From Candidatus Sulfotelmatobacter sp. (lineage in GTDB: Bacteria; Acidobacteriota; Terriglobia; Terriglobales; Acidobacteriaceae), in contig JASIKQ010000117.1 of assembly GCA_030049565.1 (NCBI GenBank), forward strand, positions 1-5,626: a DNA stretch of 5,626 nt. Direction: 5' to 3'. Below the pieces are notes generated by a model, which had not been told where the DNA came from, did not search any database, and was given only the letters and a program-made list of their open reading frames with translations. How positions within the stretch are numbered: position 1 is the first letter of the stretch; every line of letters starts with the position of its first letter. The translations under genes were made by a program, and so were the position numbers. Below are positions 5,620 to 5,626 of this stretch, in pieces.

Positions 5620-5626
5620 ATCTCGT

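Overview
The window is a compact stretch of bacterial chromosome in which every supported gene lies on the minus strand. The transcription order, right to left, is: TPR membrane protein, ClC-type chloride transporter with CBS domains, zinc-ribbon/PspC protein, alpha/beta hydrolase, a 136-residue protein of unknown function, and the first 203 codons of aroA (EPSP synthase). The GC-rich coding sequence, poor Shine-Dalgarno sites at most starts, and the feel of the proteins (a PspC protein with an N-terminal zinc ribbon, a small beta-rich orphan) suggest a soil Acidobacteriota. That is an impression only: no rRNA or other phylogenetic marker is present.

Layout. Positions 4456-5619 carry the TPR protein. 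Its stop overlaps the GTG start of the ClC gene (2663-4459) by four bases, so these two form a coupled pair. A 162-bp gap holding a perfect 19-bp dyad separates them from the zinc-ribbon/PspC gene (2186-2500). Next come the alpha/beta hydrolase (1272-2087) and the unknown gene (756-1166). The left end is aroA, running off the window, with a plausible promoter and a GC-rich dyad over its predicted transcription start. No gene-free stretch exceeds 300 bp; the gaps are about 85-160 bp.

The most striking non-genic feature is a family of short heptanucleotide arrays of the form GATTNNN, period exactly 7. They occur in three consecutive intergenic gaps (2152-2183, 1239-1274 and 723-747). Each begins at, or within nine bases of, the stop codon of the upstream gene, and all have the same orientation relative to transcription. 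In the hydrolase the stop codon itself is the first repeat unit. They recall the heptameric short tandem repeats known from cyanobacteria, but the motif and the stop-proximal placement are distinctive and not explained by the annotated genes.

The genes do not form one obvious pathway. TPR and ClC are probably co-expressed membrane proteins. PspC may belong to envelope stress. aroA is housekeeping. The hydrolase and the 136-residue protein have no assigned substrate or partner.
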